Shown in pieces: positions 22,297-33,526 of a DNA stretch of 64,000 nt. The translations under genes were made by a program, and so were the position numbers. Position 1 is the stretch's first letter, and each line of letters starts with the position of its first letter. Below the pieces are notes generated by a model. That model was given only the letters and a program-made list of their open reading frames with translations, made no database searches and was not told where the DNA came from. Origin of the DNA: Ampullaceana balthica (lineage: Eukaryota; Mollusca; Gastropoda; Lymnaeidae); the NCBI GenBank assembly GCA_944989445.1, contig CALYLW010001394.1, positions 1 to 64,000 on the forward strand, in the 5' to 3' direction.

Positions 22297-22528
22297 CGAG
22301 AAGTTGGCTAAGTTAAAACTTAGTTTGAGAAGTGGCTAAGTTAAAACTTAGTTTGAGAAGTTGGCTAAGTTAAAACAGTGAGAAGTGGCAAACGTAAAAC
22401 TTAGTTTGAGAAGTTGGCTAAGTTAAAACTTAGTTTGAGAAGTTGGCTAAGTTAAAACTAGTTTGAGAAGTTGGCTAAATTAAAACTTAGTTTGAGAAGT
22501 TGGCTAAGTTACAAACTTAGTTTGTCAA
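22297..22528. repeat. 29-bp minisatellite with internal hairpin
   Basis: About eight copies of GAGAAGTTGGCTAAGTTAAA followed by ACTTAGTTT, with small deletions in several units. Within each unit CTAAGTT and AACTTAG are inverted repeats separated by two bases, so single strands could form a hairpin at every repeat. Confidence 0.9.
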
Positions 22529-22639
22529 ATAAAATATCACTCGTTGTAGTTACACAGAGCCATACGCCTCTGTTGTGTACTGACCACCCCAAGGTTTTCA
22601 AGTCATGCTTATATTTCAGACCCTATTCCCCACTTGTCA

Positions 22640-23172
22640 ATCCATATTTCAGCCCACATTTCAGTCCATATTTCAGCCCACATTTCAGTCCATATTTCAG
22701 CCCACAATTCAGTCCATATTTCAAATCATATTTCAGTCCATATTTTAGCTCAAATTTCAGTCCAAGTTTCAGCTCATATTTTAATGCATACATCAGTCAA
22801 TATTTCAGCTTATATTTCAGCCCATATTTCAGTCCATATTTCAGTCCAAGTTTCAGCTCATATTTTAGTACATACATCAGTCAATATTTCAGCTTATATT
22901 TCAGCCCATATTTCAGTCCACATTTCAGCTCATATTTTAATACATACATCAGTAAATATTTCAGGCCATATTTCAGTCCATATTTCATTCCATATTTCAG
23001 CACACATTTCAGTCCATATTTGTGCTTAGCTTTTAGTGCATACATCAGTCAATATTTCAGTCCATATTTCAGCACACATTTCAGTCCATATTTGTGCTCA
23101 TATTTTCGTGCATACATAAGTCAAAATTTCAGCTTATATTTCAGCCCATATTTCAGTCCATATTTCAGCTCA
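22640..23172. repeat. 12-bp minisatellite (CATATTTCAGTC) with higher-order pattern
   Basis: About 44 copies of a 12-bp unit, alternating AGTC and AGCC/AGCT endings. A diagnostic group with CATACATCAGTCAATATTTC recurs at about 22787, 22871, 22943, 23039 and 23111, at spacings of 84, 72, 96 and 72 bp, all multiples of 12. A 262-codon plus-strand frame (22471-23259) runs through it; the array part is FSPYFSPH-like and not credible as a protein. Confidence 0.93.
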
Positions 23173-24427
23173 TGTTCCCGCCTCCGTCCATTTAACCACC
23201 CGTTCAAGTTTGCACTGTTGGCGGTACAGGAAGCAGACGTTAAAAACATTACCAACTAATGGCACGCACTGAACTTAATTATACTGACTTTGCCAGGGGC
23301 GGACCTTATCATCGATGCCTGCTCAATATGTGTCAGGAGCGCCTCATTATGAGGCTCATTATACGGGTGTTTTTCCGGTGTGTTCTTAAATTCGGATTAT
23401 TAATCTTACATTTTAAGGGCGCCTAACGATTACCTGAGTTAGGTCGCCTCCCACCAACCAGAACTAGGGCGCCTCCCACTGACCACGCTGAGGGCGCCCC
23501 GTAATGTTTCTAATCAAAATGACGTGCCAGACGAATACCCCCCTCCCTCCCCCCTCCCTCTGTGAGTGTACACTTATCACATTGGTAAAAGACAAAAATT
23601 ATGATATAACATTTTTACCAGACCTTCAGCTAATACAATTCAAAATTTCCAACCTCAAGACACCGAGTCAATGGCGTCACTAGAACTGAAGACGAGGGAG
23701 ACATGACGCGATGCAGTGACGCATGCTCGTAGTGAGCATTGTACGATTACAGCATCAGATTGAGTCAACAAATCCTGTTAGTGTGACTACAATCTTTGCT
23801 TATAAAAATTGATTGTTGAACAGCTCATCCCGAGCCGAGGAGTGGGCAAGGGAAATAATTGTGCACCACGAGACGAGCGCGACTAAGAATATAATTGTAT
23901 TTTCATTGACGTCGCACGGTGTTTATTTACCTTTACCATAATACAATTTGAGGTACCAGGACGGAAATGAGTCTCGAGGTGGGAGGGGGGGGTAGAATAA
24001 ATGGGCAGGGATGCAGTCCAATGTCTTGTTAGAATGTATGTGTCTGAAGTCTGCTGTCCCCTGTCACTGTGCCTAAGTCAAAGTGTCAGTGTCGTCACAA
24101 TGAGACTTTGAAAAGGTATTTTTCTTGACGTTAATACCGGTGTCCTATCAAAGATGCCAAGATAATCTATCTGTGCCAGCAGTGAAACACTCCCACAAAT
24201 AAACGGGACTATTACAATAACACAGAGACACATGTGACACACTATTACAATAACACAGAGACACATGTGACACTCTAAGTTAAAATATACAACTAAAGAA
24301 TACGTTCGCTAAGTTTAGTTGCTCTGGCACAGAAAATAAAGTTTTAAATAGACAGCTGGATAAAGCTAACAGCGAGATGCACTACACTTGTCATTGTTAT
24401 GGCATGTTCACTTGACCTTCTTTTCAA
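23173..24427. other. Unique DNA; CAGGGGCGGACC-like element end near 23292
   Basis: GCCAGGGGCGGACC at about 23291 resembles a hAT-type end, and GGGCGCCT/GGGCGCC recurs four times in 23417-23500, but no matching second end was found. At 24208-24273 a 33-bp segment (ACTATTACAATAACACAGAG, then ACACATGTGACAC) occurs twice in tandem. No gene. Confidence 0.4.
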
Positions 24428-24600
24428 ACTCTAAACATGATAGACTACCACTCACCAGTCTATCGCAAGGCTAATACTAAACTCTAAACATGATAGACTA
24501 CCACGAACCAGTCTATCGCAAGGCTAATACTAAACATGATAGACTAACACGCACCAGTCTATCGCAAGGCTAACAGAAAACATGATAGACTACCACTCAC
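24428..24600. repeat. 46-53 bp tandem repeat (AAACATGATAGACTACCAC)
   Basis: Three full copies and a partial fourth of a unit containing AAACATGATAGACTACCAC and CCAGTCTATCGCAAGGCTAA. Period is 53 then 46 and 46, because ACTCTA is lost from later units. GATAGACT and AGTCTATC within each unit are inverted repeats. Confidence 0.85.
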
Positions 24601-25078
24601 AAATCCATCTTAATTATATTTGAACGATAATTCGTTATTATCCAGGTAGATTTTAAAAACAGTAACTGGAATAGATGTCTACATTTTGTTTGTAACTTCG
24701 TGACACCCCTTTGAGGGACTAAACGCTCCCCAGGACACCATGTAGCGAATTATGGTAACCACTGTCGAGCCTGTCTGTGATGTCACAAAGGTTAAATATA
24801 GTTAATAAACCGCTTATTGAAATAGGTTAATTAAAGTTTTTAAAGCCAATTTTAATGGTAAATAAACTCGGCGAGTTGGCAATAACTACCTATGATGGCT
24901 AACTGTACCTAAACAGAACCAGGTCCGTCAAAAGAGTTCAATATTTTTACATTAGCCAGGATGGATCGGTCGTCTGCAGGTTTCACACACACAAAAAGCC
25001 ACTCGCCTATGATGGACTTTTCTGTCTGATCATAATTTCGAAACAATTTTGAATTCATGTCATTATTTGCAGCTCACC
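24601..25078. other. Unique DNA
   Basis: No gene or element recognised. Confidence 0.5.
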
Positions 25079-25231
25079 ACTATGACATGCTTCAAGTGTT
25101 GCCATAGAGAAGTTGAACTTCTGAGTTCAACTATGACGTGCTTCAAGTGTTGCCATAGAGAAGTTGAACTACTGAGTTCAATTATGACTTGCTGCAAGTG
25201 TTGCCATAGAGAAGTTGAACTACTGAGTTTA
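25079..25231. repeat. 51-bp tandem repeat, three copies
   Basis: Three units at 25079, 25130 and 25181, each with GCTTCAAGTGTTGCCATAGA (GCTGC in the third) and GAAGTTGAAC then CTGAGTT. Unrelated to the 51-bp array at 11946. Confidence 0.9.
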
Positions 25232-25256
25232 AGCTCTACCTATTCCCAGTAAGAAA

Positions 25257-25420
25257 ATCATGATATCCAGACTGTCATGATATCCAGACTGTCATGATAT
25301 CCAGACTGTCATGATATCCAGACTGATATGATATCTAGACTGTCATGATATCCAGACTGTCATGATATCCCGACTGTCATGATATCCAGACTGTCATGAT
25401 ATCGAGACTGTCATGAATCA
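25257..25420. repeat. 17-bp minisatellite, unit TCATGATATCCAGACTG
   Basis: About ten copies. The unit contains the palindrome TCATGATATC/GATATC. Variants carry TCTAG, CCCG or TCGAG at the middle. Confidence 0.92.
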
Positions 25421-26499
25421 TTCTAAGAGCATTTATTAGTTGCTAAAACATCCCACAATTTGCGAATGTTCTAATGTTGTTTCTTACTTTCTTTTTTTAA
25501 AACCAATAAGCCAAGCAACTTCTCCACCCTTTCGTTCAACTGCTGGTCAAATTCAACCCACTATTCCATGGCTTGGAGGAAATTTTAAAATACTTGTATT
25601 AAAATGAACCAGAAAAAAAAACCACCAACTAACTGACCCCTAATATCTCCTCATAGATCCCCAAGGGCTAGTAGGGAAAGATTTAGAGACCCCTATTGAA
25701 AGGAGCTTGATGTCAACCGACTGGCATTAGCCTGCGTCAAGAAATGGCTTGTTAAAAAAAATCTGCCGTCGGATTTTCTAAACACGGTTTAAGATCAAAT
25801 AATATTTCGTCAATTTAAATTTCATTTGACCCGACGGATGTACAATAATGTACATGTAGACACATATTGGAATCAGATAATCAAAACTTCCACGCAAGCC
25901 TTTTTTCATTAAAATTAAAATAATTATCGTGAGATAAATATTTCGATATGTATTTATAATTCAGTTCTAACTAATATAATTGAAATACACATTTTAAAAT
26001 TTAAAAAATAAGCAACTGTGCAATGGTTTAGGTCGTTTCGCTTTCATGAACGGAATATTTTTTAACACTTCTTTTGAATTATAGGGAAATAATGAATAAA
26101 ATAAAGGAAAGGCTCAAAAAAAGAGAAGAAGAAAAAATATGTAAATGAAAACAATAGTTACTTACCTGTAGGGCAATTTTTCTTGACTTATTTCTCTGCT
26201 CTTACTACATTGATGTCTTCCCTAAGTCTTATCTATGCCAACAAACTCAAGAGAGTCAAATAGATTATTTTATTATTAGGCCTACGGTCGACTATATTTT
26301 ACCCTTTTACAACCCCCAAAAAGGCCGGTGACTTTTTGCAAGCAAAAAGAGCAACCGTTACTTTCAAAGTTTCTTCTTCAACAAGCGCGCATATGTGAGT
26401 TTTTGGAGACTTATAAATACCGAGCGGCACGTGAAGTTGGTTGGTGTTAGTAGGAGAGCTCGCCCACTGCTGGAGTTTGACAAACAAGGGAACTCACAA
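25421..26499. other. AT-rich unique DNA
   Basis: No gene recognised. ATACATGTAGAC-type and A-rich patches occur but no element ends were found. Confidence 0.5.
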
Positions 26500-26957
26500 G
26501 GCGGGGAGTGGGGGAGGGCGGGCGTTGTTGATGGGTCGTGGGGGAGGGCTGGCGTTGTTGACGGGTGGTGGGGGTGGGCGGGCGGGCGTTGTTGACGGGT
26601 GGTGGGGGTGGGCGGGCGGGCGTTGTTGACGGGTGGTGGGGGTGGGAGGGCGTTGTTGATGGGTGGTGGGGGTGGGCGGGCGTTGTTGACGGGTGGTGGG
26701 GGAGGGCGGGCGTTGTTGACGGGTGGTGGGGGTGGGCGGGCGTTGTTGACGGGTGGTAAGGGTGGGCGGGCGGGCGTTGTTGACGGGTGGTGGGGGAGGG
26801 CGGGCGGGCGTTGTTGACGGGTGGTGGGGGTGGGCGGGCGTTGTTGACGGGTGGTAGGGGTGGACGGGCGGGCGTTGTTGACGGGTAGTGGGGGAGGGCG
26901 GATGGGCATTGTTGACGGCTGGTGGGGGTGGGCGGACGGGCATTGTTGACGGGTTGC
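26500..26957. repeat. 30-34 bp G-rich minisatellite (GGGCGTTGTTGACGGGTGGT)
   Basis: Fourteen copies with core GGGCGTTGTTGACGGGTGGT and a variable GGGG(T/A)GGGCGGGC part. Unit length is mostly 30, with 34-36 where an extra GGGC is present and 28 where it is shortened. G-runs make G-quadruplexes plausible. The minus-strand proline-rich frames and plus-strand glycine-rich frames come from the repeat. Confidence 0.95.
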
Positions 26958-26991
26958 GGATAGGGCGTGACGATGCCATGTTGACGGCACA

Positions 26992-28292
26992 CGCTGGTGT
27001 GAAATAGTGAGGTGTGAAATAGTGAGGTGTGAATTAGTGAGGTGTGAATTAGTGAGGTTTGAATTAGTGAGGTGTGAAATAGTGAGGTGTGAATTAGTGA
27101 GGTGTGAAATAGTGAGGTGTGAAATAGTGAGGTGTGAAATAGTGAGGTGTGAACTAGTGAGGTGTGAAATAGTGAGGTGTTAATTAGTGAGGTGTGAATT
27201 AGTGAGGTGTGAATTAGTGAGGTGTGAATTAGTGAGGTGTGAAATAGTGAAGTGTTAATTAGTGAGGTGTGAATTAGTGAGGTGTTAATTAATGTATGTG
27301 TGAAATAGTGAGGTGTGAATTAGTGAGGTGTGAATTAGTGAGGTGTGAATTAGTGAGGTGTGAATTAGTGATGTGAGGTGTGAATTAGTGAGGTGTGAAT
27401 TAGTGAGGTGTGAATTAGTGAGGTGTGAATTAGTGAGGTGTGAAATAGTGAGGTGTGAAATAGTGAGGTGTGAATTAGTGAGGTGTGAATTAGTGAGGTG
27501 TGAAATAGTGAGGTGTGAATTAGTGAGGTGTGAATTAGTGAGGTGTGAAATAGTGAGATGTGAAATAGATAGGTGTGAAATAGTGAGGTGTGAAATAGTG
27601 AGGTGTTAATTAGTGAGGTGTGAAATAGTGAGGTGTGAAATAGTGAGGTGTGAAATAGTGAGGTGTGAAATAGTGAGGTGTGAAATAGTGAGGTGTGAAA
27701 TAGTGAGGTGTTAATTAGTGAGGTGTGAAATAGTGAGGTGTGAAATAGTGTGGTGTGAAATAGTGAGGTGTGAAATAGTGAGGTGTGAAATAGTGAGGTG
27801 TGAATTAGTGAGGTGTGAAATAGTGAGGTGTGAAATACTGAGGTGTGAAATAGTGAGATGTGAATTAATGAGATGTGAAATAGTGAGGTGTGAACTAGTG
27901 AGGTGTGAATTAGTGAGGTGTGAAATAGTGATGTGTGAATTAGTGAGGTGTCAATTAGTGAGGTGTGAAATAGTGAGGTGTGAACTAGTGAGGTGTGAAT
28001 AGTGTGGTGTGAATTAGTGAGGTGTGAATCAGTGAGGTGTGAAATAGTGAGGTGTGAAACTAGTGAGGTGTGAAACTAGTGAGGTGTGAAACTAGTGAGG
28101 TGTGAATTAGTGAGGTGTGAAATAGTGAGGTGTGAACTAGTGAGGTGTGAAATAGTGAGGTGTTAATTAGTGAGGTGTGAAATAGTGAGGTGTGAAATAG
28201 TGTGGTGTGAAATAGTGTGGTGTGAAATAGTGAGGTGTGAACTAGTGAGGTGTGAACTAGTGAGGTGTGAATTAGTGGGGTGCGAATTAGTG
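26992..28292. repeat. 15-bp minisatellite, unit GAGGTGTGAAATAGT
   Basis: About 86 copies over 1.3 kb. Position 11-12 of the unit alternates between AAT, ATT and ACT forms, and occasional GTTAATT or GTGTGG variants are seen. Nearly every unit carries AGGTGTGA, identical to the half-site bound by T-box transcription factors. It starts within about 35 bases of the end of the preceding G-rich array. RCELV/RCEIV frames follow from the 15-bp period. Confidence 0.97.
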
Positions 28293-28534
28293 CAACAGAA
28301 ACAACAATGAACAAGCTACCAAAAGAGTGTTTAATTTGAAGGCTTACTTTTAAAACTGTCATTTATTTCTATTCCTAATCAAACTATGTGCATATTCTCC
28401 TTTACACCTTAGCTAATCATGACATGTACACAATAAGTCAAACCATGTACACATTAAATCAAACTATGTACACAAAATATGTACAGAGATCAGATTCAAG
28501 CCATAGTTCCAAATTAGATTTAACACACAGTACC

Positions 28535-29365
28535 TAGTCTGTCTGTAGGCACAGTACCGAGACAGTCTGTAGGCACAGTACCGAGTCAGTCTGTAGGCAC
28601 AGTACCAAGTATGTCTGTAGACACAGTACCGAGTATGTCTGTAGGCACAGTACCAAGTATGTCTCTTGACACAGTACCTAGTCAGTCTGTAGACTAAGTA
28701 CCTAGTATGTCTGTAGGCACAGTACCGAGACAGTCTGTAGGCACAGTACCGAGTCAGTCTGTAGGCACAGTACCGAGTCAGTCTGTAGGCACAGTACCGA
28801 GTCAGTCTGTAGGCACAGTAACCGAGTCAGTCTGTAGGCACAGTACCAAGTATGTCTGTAGACACAGTACAGAGTATGTTTGTTTGGCACAAGTACCGAG
28901 TATGTCTGTAGACACAGTACCTAGTCAGTCTGTAGACTAAGTACCTAGTCTGTCTGTAGCACAGTACCGAGACAGTCTGTAGGCACAGTACCGAGTCAGT
29001 CTGTAGCACAGTACCGAGTCAGTCTGTAGGCACAGTACCGAGTATGTCTGTAGACACAGTACCGAGTATGTCTGTAGGCACAGTACCGAGTATGTCTGTA
29101 GACACAGTACCTAGTCAGTCTGTAGACTAAGTACCTAGTCTGTCTGTAGGCACAGTACCGAGACAGTCTGTAGGCACAGTACCGAGTCAGTCTGTAGGCA
29201 CAGTACCGAGACAGTCTGTAGGCACAGTACCAAGTCAGTCTGTAGGCACAGTACCGAGTCAGTCTGTAGGCACAGTACCGAGTCAGTCTGTAGGCACAGT
29301 ACCGAGTATGTCTGTAGACACAGTACAGAGTATGTTTGTTGGCACAGTACCGAGTATGTCTTTAG
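28535..29365. repeat. 24-bp minisatellite (CTGTAGGCACAGTACCGAGT)
   Basis: About 34 copies of CTGTAGGCACAGTACCGAGT plus CAGT or ATGT. Groups with GACTAAGTACCTAGT recur at about 28693, 28934 and 29125, so blocks of eight to ten units have been duplicated. Single-base gains and losses occur at about 28820, 28888, 28960 and 29006. Confidence 0.95.
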
Positions 29366-30159
29366 TCTAATGTTATGGGGTAAGGTAATCTTTGGTAATG
29401 ATCTTTGAGATGTTATTCTAATGTTATAGGGTAAGGTAAGGCGCTGATGTCACAAACCTCCGCGACGGGTCTCATACCGTTTTTAAGCCACTACTAAATG
29501 CAAGAAAGTTCAGCTGTCGTCACTGAACTTGTTTAGTGCCAAGACTATAGGACTCTACACCCCTCTCCACACACACATATACTTACTCATTAACGCCCAA
29601 TTCTGCAACTCTTCGAAAATGCGAACTGAATTCGTAACGCAGTTAATATCATTACAACAACGATGGTCACCATGACAGTTTCGTATCCAGATTTTTTTTC
29701 ACTATTCCCAAAACTGTTTATGATATTTCTGTCTTTCATATCTCCCTCCCCCCTGACCCCCCAGTTGGTGCACTCCACTCCTCTCATTTCCTCTCTCCAT
29801 GACGTCACCCAATCCAATCCTCAATGTGCAGGTCACATGACACACCCACCATACTGCCTTATGTCTATTGTCGTCGTATAATAATTTGATTGGACAGGCC
29901 GCCTGTCGATATCTCACGTGCTCCGGGTGTAAGGTGTCGTACATCAGATGTTGAGTCAGTGGAGTCGTCCTCTTGGAGTCACACGTTTTGTACACACACA
30001 GAGTGCCTATTTGTACAGCATTAAGATGTACAAAATGATAAGCGTATACAAAAAATATCATGTACAAACCTGCGTTAAATAAAAAGTTTAAAAGTCGTCT
30101 TTTGTGTGTTAGAAATAAATTTTGTATAAAATTAAATACATGGAACTAGTGCTTTCATG
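29366..30159. other. Unique DNA between array and MITE
   Basis: TAATGTTATGGGGTAAGGTAA at about 29367 recurs at about 29419 as a short direct repeat. Three overlapping frames in 29590-30067 have no domain I recognise. No gene is called. Confidence 0.45.
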
Positions 30160-30167
30160 CCTGTATT

Positions 30168-30473
30168 CAGGGCCGTCTTAACGCATAGGCCCGTTGGGCA
30201 TTTGCCCTGGGGCCCATGAGCATAGGGGCCCCATGAGAATATGTTTATTTGTATATATATTATGTATATTTATTTGTTACTTCTGCTGGAGGGGGCCCAG
30301 GGGCCCAACACTATTTCTTTGCCCGGGGGCCCACGAGCGTAGGGGCCCCATGAGAATATGTTTATTTATATATATATTACGTATATTTATTTGTTAATTC
30401 TGCTGGAGGGGGACCCAGGGGCCCAACACTATTTCTTTGCCCGGGGGCCCAAAATCGTGTAAAGACGGCTCTG
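30168..30473. mobile_element. hAT-type MITE, 306 bp, with internal duplication
   Basis: The ends are CAGGGCCGTCTTAACGC and, reverse complemented from the right, CAGAGCCGTCTTTACACG. Exact 8-bp target duplications CCTGTATT lie at 30160-30167 and 30474-30481. Inside, a 117-bp segment containing AGGGGCCCCATGAGAATATG (30224 and 30341) and GGGGGCCCAGGGGCCCAACA is present twice in tandem. There is no coding capacity. The end sequence and 8-bp duplication place it in the hAT superfamily. Confidence 0.85.
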
Positions 30474-30481
30474 CCTGTATT

Positions 30482-30909
30482 ATCAATACAAACGGCGGGT
30501 AACAGTGCACAAAATAAAGTCATATAATATAATGAATATAGCATCACACGTATTTTGACGTGAATTTATCCCTTTTCTTTTCTTTTGTAAATTTGTAAAC
30601 GTTATTTGGGTGTGGTCTTCCACGAACAAATTGCTAAGGATTCGCCTCTGTCTCTAAATTCCCCTATCCTCAAACGAAACTTTCTTCACTAATTATCGCT
30701 AGGACGATCCAAATTTTTAATGCAACAAAATATTAAAATTATGTTAATAAACAAAGGTTTATTAAAAAAATTCCATTACATTTTAAAATCATTTTTAATA
30801 TGCTACTGTCATTTGTGTAATTTAAGATTTACACAAAAAGAAAATAATAAATAAATTTTTTTTAAAAAATTAAAAAAATAACCACATGGTCTAATATTGA
30901 GAACATTTC
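30482..30909. other. AT-rich unique DNA
   Basis: No gene; long A/T runs at about 30720-30890. Confidence 0.5.
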
Positions 30910-32763
30910 CAGATATGATGAATAGTTATATAATACTGTGAATATTTGTGATACATGGTAAATACTTATGATATATGGTGAATAGTTGAGATATATGGTG
31001 AATAGTTGTGATATATGGTGAATAGTTGAGATATATGGTAAATAGTTGTGATTATGGTGAATAGTTGAGATATATGGTAAATATTTGTGATATATGGTGA
31101 ATAGTTGAGATATATGGTAAATAGTTGTGATATATGGTGAATAGTTGAGATATATGGTAAATAGTTGTGATATATGGTGAATAGTTGTGATGTATGGTGA
31201 ATAGTTATATGGTGAATAGTTGAGATATATGGTAAATAGTTGTGATATATGGTGAATAGTTGAGATATATGGTAAATAGTTGTGATATATGGTGAATAGT
31301 TGAGATATATGGTGAATAGTTATATGGTGAATAGTTGAGATATATGGTAAATAGTTGTGATATATGGTGAATAGTTGTGATGTATGGTGAATAGTTATAT
31401 GGTGAATAGTTGAGATATATGGTAAATAGTTGTGATATATGGTGAATAGTTGAGATATATGGTAAATAGTTGTGATATATGGTGAATAGTTGAGATATAT
31501 GGTAAATAGTTGTGATATATGGTGAATAGTTGAGATATATAGTGAATAGTTGTGATGTATGGTGAATAGTTATATGGTGAATTGTTGTGATATATGGGAA
31601 TAGTTGTGATATATGGTGAATAGTTGTGATATATGGTGAATAGTTGAGATATATGGTGAATATTGTGATATATGGTGAATAGTTGTGATGTATTGGGAAT
31701 AGTTATATGGTGAATAGTTGTGATATATTGGAATAGTTATATGGTGAATAGTTGTGATATATGGTGAATAGTTGTGATATATGGTGAATAGTTGTGATGT
31801 ATGGTGATTAGTTGTGATATATGGTGAATAGTTGAGATATATGGTAATAGTTGTGAATATATGGTGAATAGTTGTGATATATGGTGAATAGTTGTGATAT
31901 ATGGTGAATAGTTGAGATATATGGTAATAGTTGTGATATATGGTGAATAGTTGAGATATCATGGTGAATAGTTGTGATATATGGGAATAGTTATATGGTA
32001 ATAGTTGTGATATATGGTGAATAGTTGTGATATATAGTGAATAGTTGTGATATATGGTGAATAGTTGAGATATATGGTGAATAGTTGTGATATATGGTGA
32101 ATAGTTGGATATATGGTGATAGTTGTGATATATTGTGAATAGTTTATGGTGAATAGTGTGATATATGGTGAATGTTGTGATGTATGTGAATAGTTTGTGA
32201 TGTATGGTGATTAGTTATATGGTGAATAGGTGTGATATATGGTGAATAGTTGTGATATATGGTGAATAGTTTGGATATATGGTGAATATGTTAGTATGGT
32301 GATTGTTGTGATATATGGTAATAGTTGTGATATATGGTGAATAGTTGTGATATATGGTGAATAGTTGTGATATATGGTGAATAGTTGTGATATATGGTGA
32401 ATAGTTGAGATATATGGTGAATAGTGTGATATGGTGATAGTTGTGATATATGTGAATGTTAGGATATATGGTGATAGTTGAGATATATGGTGAATCAGTT
32501 GTGATATATGGGAATGTTATATGGTGAATAGTTGTGATATATGGTGAATTGTTATATGGTGAATAGTTGTGATATATGGTGAATAGTTATTGGTGATAGT
32601 TTATGGTGAATAGTTTTGATATATGGTGAATAGTTATGGTGAATAGTTTTGATATATGTTGAATAGTTGTGATATATGATGAATAGTTGTGATATATGGT
32701 GAATAGTTGTGATATATGGTGACTAGTTACATGGTGAATAGTTGTGATATATGGTGAATAAAT
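30910..32763. repeat. 20-bp minisatellite, unit GAATAGTTGTGATATATGGT
   Basis: About 90 copies over 1.85 kb. In the left third, GTGATATATGGTGAATAGTT alternates with GAGATATATGGTAAATAGTT, giving a 40-bp dimer, and a block with GATGTATGGTGAATAGTTAT repeats about 190 bp apart (31189 and 31379). From about 31640, and strongly at 32100-32660, many units carry one- or two-base deletions, unlike the left part. Confidence 0.97.
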
Positions 32764-32930
32764 ATATCTTTATCTTATCTGTTTCAGACGCTCCTTCTAT
32801 ACAGAAGATTATTGCGACCTACGCTTATCTATGGTTTGTATTTAGTCCTGCATTCTTATTAGAGTTTTAAATTTTGATAAAGTGTTGGCTTTCCTGGTTT
32901 CTTCAGGCAACCCATTCCACGCCCGATTTA
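32764..32930 (+). repeat. Dispersed repeat copy (plus), family also at 17873
   Basis: Directly follows the 20-bp array and matches the reverse complement of 17873-17995 (ATCTTATCTG, CAGAAGATTATTGCG, CTACGCTTATCTATG, TAGTCCTGCATT). The extra right part, with GGCAACCCATTCCACGCCCG, is not seen in the other copy. The sequence ends ATTTATTGTTTGTGCTAGTAGT, which resembles the start of the 36-bp unit at 33527. Confidence 0.7.
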
Positions 32931-32947
32931 TTGTTTGTGCTAGTAGT

Positions 32948-33526
32948 CTATGGTTGATTAAGGGGGGGGGGCTGAACGGGCTAAAGCCAAGGGCCCCCGA
33001 TGATTAGGGGACCCCAAAATTTAGTATATTTTATAAGAAAGATGGACAAATGTTTGCATGAATTCCTGAAAATATCATAAGTTAAATTAATTAATTTAAA
33101 AAACTGATTTTATAGGCTCACTAAGAGAAAATATTAAAGATTATTGTTTATATTTTTAAACTTCACCTTTTTCATCAGGCACGTGTGGTCTTGAGGTAGA
33201 ATGTCGCCCTGCTGTGCAAGCGGTGACGCAATCAATTCCCGGCGTGGGCACACATTTTTTTTAAAAATTGTATTTTTACACTCAATATTAGGATACCAGC
33301 AAACAGTTATTTCTTCATATTCCATTTTTTCATGAATAATCTTTGGCTAGGAAGGCTGATCCCGTAGTACAGACAAAGTATGTTAAAGGAACCGATGAAC
33401 TATTTAGTTGCAAGTTACAGTCTTATATTAGCTGCTAGCAATCATTTTATTTAAAGGGACGCTGGCTGGATAGGGCCCCAGTTTGAATTGCAGCCAGGGG
33501 CCCCGTGCAGTCTTAATCCGCCCCTG
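32948..33526. mobile_element. hAT-like MITE (579 bp) with exact 8-bp target duplication
   Basis: The right end, reverse complemented, is CAGGGGCGGATTAAGACTGC; the left end CTATGGTTGATTAAG is a decayed version. CTAGTAGT flanks both sides exactly (32940-32947 and 33527-33534). Internal motifs GGGCTAAAGCCAAGGGCCCC and TTGCAGCCAGGGGCCCC match the 155-bp element at 20257-20411, so this is a longer member of that family. The extra length includes a tRNA-like SINE head at 33179-33252. No transposase is present. Confidence 0.8.
33179..33252 (+). repeat. tRNA-derived SINE head (not a functional tRNA)
   Basis: About 74 bases with tRNA-like order: GTGGTCTTGAGGTAGAATGT on the A-box side, then TGCAAGCGGTGACGC, then CAATTCCCGGCGTGGGCACA on the T-arm side. 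The B box GGTTCGATTCC has decayed to GCAATCAATTCC. Acceptor pairing is poor. It is followed by a T-run then A/T sequence. It lies inside the MITE at 32948-33526 and probably inserted there. Confidence 0.5.

Noticed and set aside
22471..23259. 262-codon frame rich in FSPYFS
   Set aside because: Driven by the 12-bp array. Unit variation changes residues freely and the flanking parts resemble nothing known.
23291..23510. hAT-like element beginning CAGGGGCGGACC
   Set aside because: Only one end-like sequence seen; no second end or 8-bp duplication found.
26364..26992. Overlapping minus-strand proline-rich frames resembling extensin-type proteins
   Set aside because: The G-rich minisatellite makes three frames open at once, which a real gene would not do.
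29590..30067. Overlapping frames on both strands between an array and a MITE
   Set aside because: Several frames are open at once by chance; none shows a recognisable domain.
33179..33252. Functional tRNA gene
   Set aside because: Length and order fit a tRNA, but acceptor pairing is poor and the B box is mutated; it sits inside a MITE, so a SINE head is more likely.
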